Source of the DNA: Chitinophagales bacterium
GTDB lineage: Bacteria > Bacteroidota > Bacteroidia > Chitinophagales > CAIOSU01
Length of the DNA stretch: 64,000 nucleotides
Assembly: GCA_018401955.1 (NCBI GenBank)
Contig: JAGYJT010000001.1
Coordinates: forward strand, 62,001 to 126,000
Reading direction: 5' to 3'
The notes below the pieces were generated by a model, which saw only the letters and a program-made list of their open reading frames with translations, had not been told where the DNA came from and searched no databases. Positions within the stretch are counted from its first letter, which is position 1; each line of letters starts with the position of its first letter. Positions 60,061 through 64,000 of the stretch are shown piece by piece. Made by a program: the position numbers and the translations under genes.

Positions 60061-60114
60061 GCCATCCTTAAAAAGAACTTGGTAAAACAGATGATGAGCC
60101 AAAAGGTAGGGTAA
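60061..60114 (+). repeat. 54-base direct repeat, right copy (orphan RetSat 3' end)
   Basis: 53 of 54 bases are identical to 58829-58882. It is a gene fragment without the rest of the frame. The short sequence TTACGGCAT appears just after the left copy (58887-58895) and just before the right copy (60050-60058). Confidence 0.85.
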
Positions 60115-60208
60115 GTGAACCAGCAGCTAGGCAACAATTACTTAACATACGGCGGTAGGGTTTTCAAGCAAGTATTATTTAGCTTGCTTACCATAAACTC
60201 ACCTACAT

Positions 60209-61228
60209 ATGAAAGCTATAAAGCTTCTTGTTTGCTTTTGTTTGCTGCTGGCCGGCACACTTGCTTCCCAAACCGTTACACGCATAGCCTTTGGCTCGTG
60301 CATTAGCCAAAACAACCCGCAAGAGGTTTGGCATACGGTTGATTCTTTTAAGCCCGATGTTTTCGTTTTTTTGGGCGACAACCTTTACGGCGATACCGAA
60401 GATATGGCCCTGCTGCGCCAAAAATATGAACTGCTGTTTAGCAAAGATCCGTTACAAAAGTTTTTGGCCCATACCAAAACCCTGGCCGTATGGGACGACC
60501 ACGACTATGGCGTAAACGATGGCGGTAAGGAATATCCCAAAAAAGAGGAGTCGAAGAATATCTTTCTGGAGTTTTTTAAAGAACCCGCCAATAGCGAACG
60601 GCGCAAACACCCGGGCATTTATCACAGTGTGGTAATGGGCGAACCGGGCAAAAGGGTGCAGTTTATTTTGCTGGACACCAGAACTTTTCGCGACCCACTG
60701 TGCCGAGTAACTACCGATGAAGATTGCTATGGGGAATATGGCCCCTGCGATGATAAAAACAAAACCATGCTGGGTGCCGAGCAATGGAAATGGCTTGAGC
60801 AAACCCTGCTTGTGCCCGCCGAAATTCGCATAGTGTGCACCAGCACGCAATTTTTGGTTGATTTTAACGGCTGGGAAGCTTGGGCCAATTTGCCCCACGA
60901 GCGCCAACGGTTTATCGATTTGATAAAGAAAACCAAGGCCGAAGGGTTGTTTTTTATCAGCGGCGATGTGCATTACTCTGAGCTATCGAAAATGAACATA
61001 CCCGGCCAATACCCGCTGTATGATGCCACCAGCAGCGGTATGACCCACGGCCACTCGTGCGCCGGCGAAAACAAATACCGCATATATGGCGCTTACATGA
61101 AACCTAATTTCGGCCTGATTGATATTACCTGGAAAGGCAAAGACACCGAAGTGCAACTGCGCATAGTGGACGACAAGGGCAAACTGAAAATTGAGCACTT
61201 GATACCGCTCAAGGAGTTGATGTTTTAA
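60209..61228 (+). CDS. PhoD-like alkaline phosphatase/phosphodiesterase
   Basis: 339 residues. The signal peptide ends LASQ. PhoD motifs: FGSCISQNN (about 28), a GDNLYGDTED block, WDDHDYGVNDGG, the FILLDTRTFRD strand, and SGDVHYSEL near 250 as the metal-binding His block. The enzyme should hydrolyse phosphate mono- or diesters in the periplasm, using Ca2+/Fe3+ in known members. It is relatively short for PhoD (usually 450-600 residues), close to the compact PhoD-like group. A hairpin repeat follows the stop. Confidence 0.9.
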   Translation: MKAIKLLVCFCLLLAGTLASQTVTRIAFGSCISQNNPQEVWHTVDSFKPDVFVFLGDNLYGDTEDMALLRQKYELLFSKDPLQKFLAHTKTLAVWDDHDYGVNDGGKEYPKKEESKNIFLEFFKEPANSERRKHPGIYHSVVMGEPGKRVQFILLDTRTFRDPLCRVTTDEDCYGEYGPCDDKNKTMLGAEQWKWLEQTLLVPAEIRIVCTSTQFLVDFNGWEAWANLPHERQRFIDLIKKTKAEGLFFISGDVHYSELSKMNIPGQYPLYDATSSGMTHGHSCAGENKYRIYGAYMKPNFGLIDITWKGKDTEVQLRIVDDKGKLKIEHLIPLKELMF

Positions 61229-61237
61229 AAAACAACC

Positions 61238-61270
61238 CGCCCTCCTGGCGGGGAGGGCGTTGCACATTTC
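61238..61270 (+). repeat. Hairpin repeat, copy 1 (after the PhoD-like gene)
   Basis: CGCCCTCCTGGCGGGGAGGGCGTTG then CACATTTC. A stem GCCCTCC / GGAGGGC makes it terminator-like, ten bases after the phosphatase stop. 32 of 33 bases match copy 2 at 62340-62372. Confidence 0.75.
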
Positions 61271-61285
61271 TTCATTCCGATAGCA

Positions 61286-62248
61286 TCACTCTTTTTTAAT
61301 CAGTTCATCTAAATCTTGGATAAGTACATCCTGATCAGTTAGATAGATTAAAGTTCGTTCGATAAAATTCTCTTTAAAATACCTGAAACTGATTGATAGT
61401 TTGTTCCCACCAATATCATGAGCTGTAAAAGGCCGAAAATTCTCGTATACCCCATTAATAACATGCCGCTTAGAAATCATCATTTTATAACCATTTACAT
61501 AATAGAAAGACGAATCGGTATCAAAAATTAATGCTGATGTGTAGCCAGTCTCTTCGATATAGTACACATCATCCAGTATGATAAGTACGGAATCAGCCTT
61601 GTTTGGATTCCTTACAAAAACATGGTACTGATTGTTTTGCCAATTATATGACACCCCTTGATAAAAATTCCCCACTGGCCTATCAACCGTCAAACCTAGA
61701 ATGCTTTCTACCAAATCACTTTTAGGCAACAATAACTGTTTGGCAATAATACTGGTGTCAATTGTTTCGATTTCCCACTGACAATAATTTTGATTGTATG
61801 CTATCTTACTTTGGGCACTACTCATGTCTTTATGGTTAGTTATTGCATACTCAACAAGCTTAAGTGTCCATTCAACATCAAAATCGCTAGCTACTTGCCT
61901 AACAACTAATGCCTTGCTCTTCAAATATGGGTTTCCTTTCCTAGAATCATACCAACTCTTCCATATCTCTCCCTTATTGCAACAGATGAAATAATCTGGC
62001 TCACAATCTCCTACATAATTATGTACAAAATCTAGGAATATAGGTTTAGAATAACTAAGGTTTTCAGCCAATTTACTGGCCATTTCCCCAATCATAAAAG
62101 CCTTCTTAATTATCTCATACTGATAGCCTGTTTTTACACGAACGCGCACATTGCCCTTTTTGCCCATCACCCAAAAATCTTGATGTGCTGAAGTTTTTTG
62201 GGGCATAAATATGCCTAGCACAAGCCAAACTATTATTACTAACCTCAT
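61286..62248 (-). CDS. Secreted protein of unknown function, AT-rich
   Basis: 320 residues. Signal peptide 1-21 (KTSAHQD). The rest is not recognised: 'DFWVMGKKGNVRVRVKTGYQYEIIKKAF', a pair of cysteines in DCEPDYFICCNKGEIW, a Trp-containing WEIETIDTSII, and paired strands (YHVFVRNP, YYIEETGYTSALIFDTDSSFYYVNGY). It has a visibly lower GC content than its neighbours and is flanked by two near-identical hairpin repeats in the same orientation. It may be foreign or moved. Confidence 0.7.
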   Translation of the reverse strand: MRLVIIVWLVLGIFMPQKTSAHQDFWVMGKKGNVRVRVKTGYQYEIIKKAFMIGEMASKLAENLSYSKPIFLDFVHNYVGDCEPDYFICCNKGEIWKSWYDSRKGNPYLKSKALVVRQVASDFDVEWTLKLVEYAITNHKDMSSAQSKIAYNQNYCQWEIETIDTSIIAKQLLLPKSDLVESILGLTVDRPVGNFYQGVSYNWQNNQYHVFVRNPNKADSVLIILDDVYYIEETGYTSALIFDTDSSFYYVNGYKMMISKRHVINGVYENFRPFTAHDIGGNKLSISFRYFKENFIERTLIYLTDQDVLIQDLDELIKKE

Positions 62249-62339
62249 GATGTTACCTTTTGCAGCTATAAACGCAATTAATCAATTAACATTATGCAAT
62301 ACAACAACTGATTGTAACAATACTCCCTAAAAACAGCAC

Positions 62340-62372
62340 CGCCCTCCTGGCGGGGAGGGCGGTGCACATTTC
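62340..62372 (+). repeat. Hairpin repeat, copy 2
   Basis: Differs from 61238-61270 at one base. On the plus strand there is no gene immediately before it to terminate, so its presence upstream of 61286-62248 is unexplained by transcription. Confidence 0.75.
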
Positions 62373-62468
62373 AAAACTCAGTTAGTATTGTATTGGTAAT
62401 TATCAATAGAATTGGAGCAACGGCGTTGTTTGGCTTTAGTGCTCTTCGTGGGCGGGCCAGCGCGCGCA

Positions 62469-62491
62469 CCCTTCGACAGGCTCAGGATGAC
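62469..62491 (-). repeat. Dispersed CCTTCGACAGGCTCAGGATGAC repeat
   Basis: A common dispersed bacterial motif, here 25 bases past the stop of the ribonucleotide reductase gene. It is related in sense-reverse to 43741-43765. Confidence 0.6.
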
Positions 62492-62515
62492 ATGCTAGGC
62501 ATCAACCTTAAACAA

Positions 62516-64000
62516 TCAACCACACTTGCTATGGCCGCAGCTTTTGCAGTTTAGGCAGCCTTCTTCGTATACTAGGCTATTTTCGCTGCAATTAGGGCAT
62601 TGGCGCTCGGTGGGTAGGGTGCCGTTGGGTATAAACTTTTTAAGCGAACGGGCCACACCGGCTTTCCAAGTGTTCAAGTCATTGCCTTCCAAGTGTAGGT
62701 TCTCTACAATATCCACCGCATACTGTATTGGCATGCCGTGGCGCAATACACCCGAGATAAGCTTGGCATAGTTCCAATATTCTTTGGTAAACGAGCGGCT
62801 TAGGCCCTCAATGGTTACTTTGTAGCCATCACGGTCTTGGAACTGGAAATCGTAGCGCGATTTGCCATCTTCATCTTTATTGCGCAGCACCCACCCTTTG
62901 TTTACATAGCTAGGCGTAAGGAAAGAATCCTCAGCACGGCCGGTAAAGATTTCGTAAGGGCGGCCTTTGTACAAGCCTACCACCGCAATCCATTTCTCGT
63001 TGTTGTTGTTAAAACGGATAAACTCGGCCTCCAAAGCATGCGGACGAACCGGCGCAACGGTTTCTACAAACTCGTTGTTCGATTTCTCCGAAACTTCTTT
63101 TTTCTCTTTTTTATCCTTGCTATCATCAGCAATCAATACCCCGCTGCGTGAGCCATCGCGGTATACGGTAATGCCTTTGCAGCCGCTTTCCCAGCCGGTC
63201 ATGTATATCTGGCTTACCATCTCTTCCGGCGTTTCGTTAGGGATGTTAACGGTTACGCTTATCGAGTGGTCAACCCATTTTTGGATGGCACCTTGCAATT
63301 TCACTTTCATTACCCAATCCACATCATTAGCAGTGGCGTTGTGGTATGGCGAGGTAGCAATTATCTCGTTCAATTTTTCAGTGTCCCAAGTGGCAACTTC
63401 CTCTGGCTGATAGCCTTGTGCCTCAAGCCAAGTAGTAAACTTATGGTGGAACACGTGGTACTCTTCCCAGCTATCGCCTACTCCATCCACAAAATCCACA
63501 CGGCTCTTTTGGTCGTTAGGGTTTACTTTGCGGCGGCGCTTGTAGCTTACCATAAAGGCAGGCTCCACACCACTGGTGGTTTGGGTCATCAAGCTGGTAG
63601 TGCCCGTAGGTGCAATGGTAAGCAAGGCAATGTTGCGGCGGCCATACTTCACCATATCATCATACAAGCCTGGGTCGGCTTCTTTGATGCGGTTGATAAA
63701 CGGATTGTTCTTTTCGCGCTCGCTATCAAAAATTGGGAACTTACCACGGTCGCGGGCCATGGCTACACTGCTGCGGTAAGCCTCTAGCGCCAAGGTTTTT
63801 TGTACGGTAGTAGCAAACTCCACACTCTCCTCAGAACCATAGCGAATGCCCAAAGCGGCCATCATATCGCCTTCGGCAGTGATGCCTACACCAGTACGGC
63901 GACCTTCGATGCACTTCTTGCGTATTTTGTGCCAAAGCTCAAACTCGGTGCGCTTCAACTCAAACGGCTCTGGGTCGTTTTCTATTTTTTTGATGATGGC
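62516..64000 (-). CDS. nrdJ: Adenosylcobalamin-dependent ribonucleotide reductase, C-terminal part (partial)
   Basis: The visible 494 codons run off the right edge; the frame is still open at 64000. The class II (NrdJ/NrdZ-like) features visible are 'TEFELWHKIRKKCIEGRRTGVGITAEGDMMAALG' (barrel region), 'APTGTTSLMTQTTSGVEPAFMVSYKRRRK' (substrate loop, with TSGVEP), 'MTGWESGCKGITVYRDGSRSGVL' near residue 280 and a C-terminal zinc ribbon, CPNCSENSLVYEEGCLNCKSCGHSKCG, with its paired CxxC. It makes deoxynucleotides using coenzyme B12 and needs no oxygen. Cobalamin is therefore needed, made or taken up; no B12 gene is in the window. Confidence 0.95.
   Translation of the reverse strand, partial: AIIKKIENDPEPFELKRTEFELWHKIRKKCIEGRRTGVGITAEGDMMAALGIRYGSEESVEFATTVQKTLALEAYRSSVAMARDRGKFPIFDSEREKNNPFINRIKEADPGLYDDMVKYGRRNIALLTIAPTGTTSLMTQTTSGVEPAFMVSYKRRRKVNPNDQKSRVDFVDGVGDSWEEYHVFHHKFTTWLEAQGYQPEEVATWDTEKLNEIIATSPYHNATANDVDWVMKVKLQGAIQKWVDHSISVTVNIPNETPEEMVSQIYMTGWESGCKGITVYRDGSRSGVLIADDSKDKKEKKEVSEKSNNEFVETVAPVRPHALEAEFIRFNNNNEKWIAVVGLYKGRPYEIFTGRAEDSFLTPSYVNKGWVLRNKDEDGKSRYDFQFQDRDGYKVTIEGLSRSFTKEYWNYAKLISGVLRHGMPIQYAVDIVENLHLEGNDLNTWKAGVARSLKKFIPNGTLPTERQCPNCSENSLVYEEGCLNCKSCGHSKCG

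Overview
The window comes from a member of the Bacteroidota, probably from the Chitinophagales/Sphingobacteriales side of the phylum. The evidence is in the sequence. Several exported proteins end in the C-terminal sorting domain of the type IX secretion system (T9SS). Two large TonB-dependent receptors carry N-terminal carboxypeptidase-regulatory-like domains. Lipoproteins have SC-type lipoboxes. Exact TAnnTTTG promoter boxes precede about a dozen genes. Shine-Dalgarno sequences are mostly weak. The arginine decarboxylase, GreA/B-like and geranylgeranylglycerol-phosphate-type prenyltransferase proteins are of the forms common in this phylum. I recognise 55 coding genes, two of them very short (42 and 44 codons). 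I see no tRNA, rRNA, CRISPR array, transposase or phage gene. The text is chromosomal housekeeping sequence mixed with cell-surface genes.

Layout. 0-6.3 kb: an exported DUF1571 protein with an embedded LysM, an Mpo1-like membrane protein, and a four-gene array of related T9SS cargo proteins, all on the minus strand. 6.6-11.6 kb: two tandem paralogous TonB receptors. 11.8-14.7 kb: a neutral-ceramidase homologue without a signal peptide, overlapping by 4 bases a fold-III PLP enzyme. 14.8-25 kb: c-di-AMP synthase CdaA, a serine beta-lactamase-like lipoprotein, a T9SS esterase, a DUF4442 protein, a Maf/UbiA/LolE-like operon, NamZ muramidase with Fmt, and CorA. 25-30.8 kb: a TPR lipoprotein, a large T9SS protein, DapF and a DegP-type protease. 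30.8-33 kb: an accessory patch with three copies of a ~200-base inverted-repeat element; two of them bracket a pair of unknown genes. 33-45.8 kb: OsmC, ArgS, a GreA/B-like protein, an OmpA/beta-propeller lipoprotein resembling PorE, a CNNM-type transporter, arginine decarboxylase, chorismate synthase and imidazolonepropionase. 46-50.4 kb: two anion/organic-solute carriers and a TauD-like dioxygenase. 50.7-56.9 kb: mostly uncharacterised envelope proteins, including a tandem paralogous pair and a glycine-rich adhesin-like protein. 57.3-61.2 kb: a carotenoid/retinol-desaturase-like flavoprotein, a PQQ-type propeller protein flanked by a 54-base duplication, and a PhoD-like phosphatase. 61.3-64 kb: an AT-rich unknown secreted protein and the C-terminal part of adenosylcobalamin-dependent ribonucleotide reductase, which runs off the right edge.

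The genes do not form one pathway. The common theme is the envelope: T9SS cargo, a possible T9SS periplasmic component (PorE-like), lipoprotein sorting (LolE-like), muropeptide recycling (NamZ), meso-diaminopimelate (DapF), c-di-AMP signalling (CdaA), sphingolipid breakdown (ceramidase) and protein quality control (DegP).

The least explained feature is a set of short, word-like, low-complexity repeats (TTGGTTRATTGGTTA and GGTCGATGGTCCATGG types). They sit at gene edges, and wherever I find them they have the same polarity, reading outward from the adjacent gene, often as inverted pairs. Together with the three inverted-repeat elements, an array of four palindromes at 50.5 kb, and two cases of a gene flanked by direct repeats (58.8-60.1 kb and 61.2-62.4 kb), they are the best candidates for undescribed biology here.
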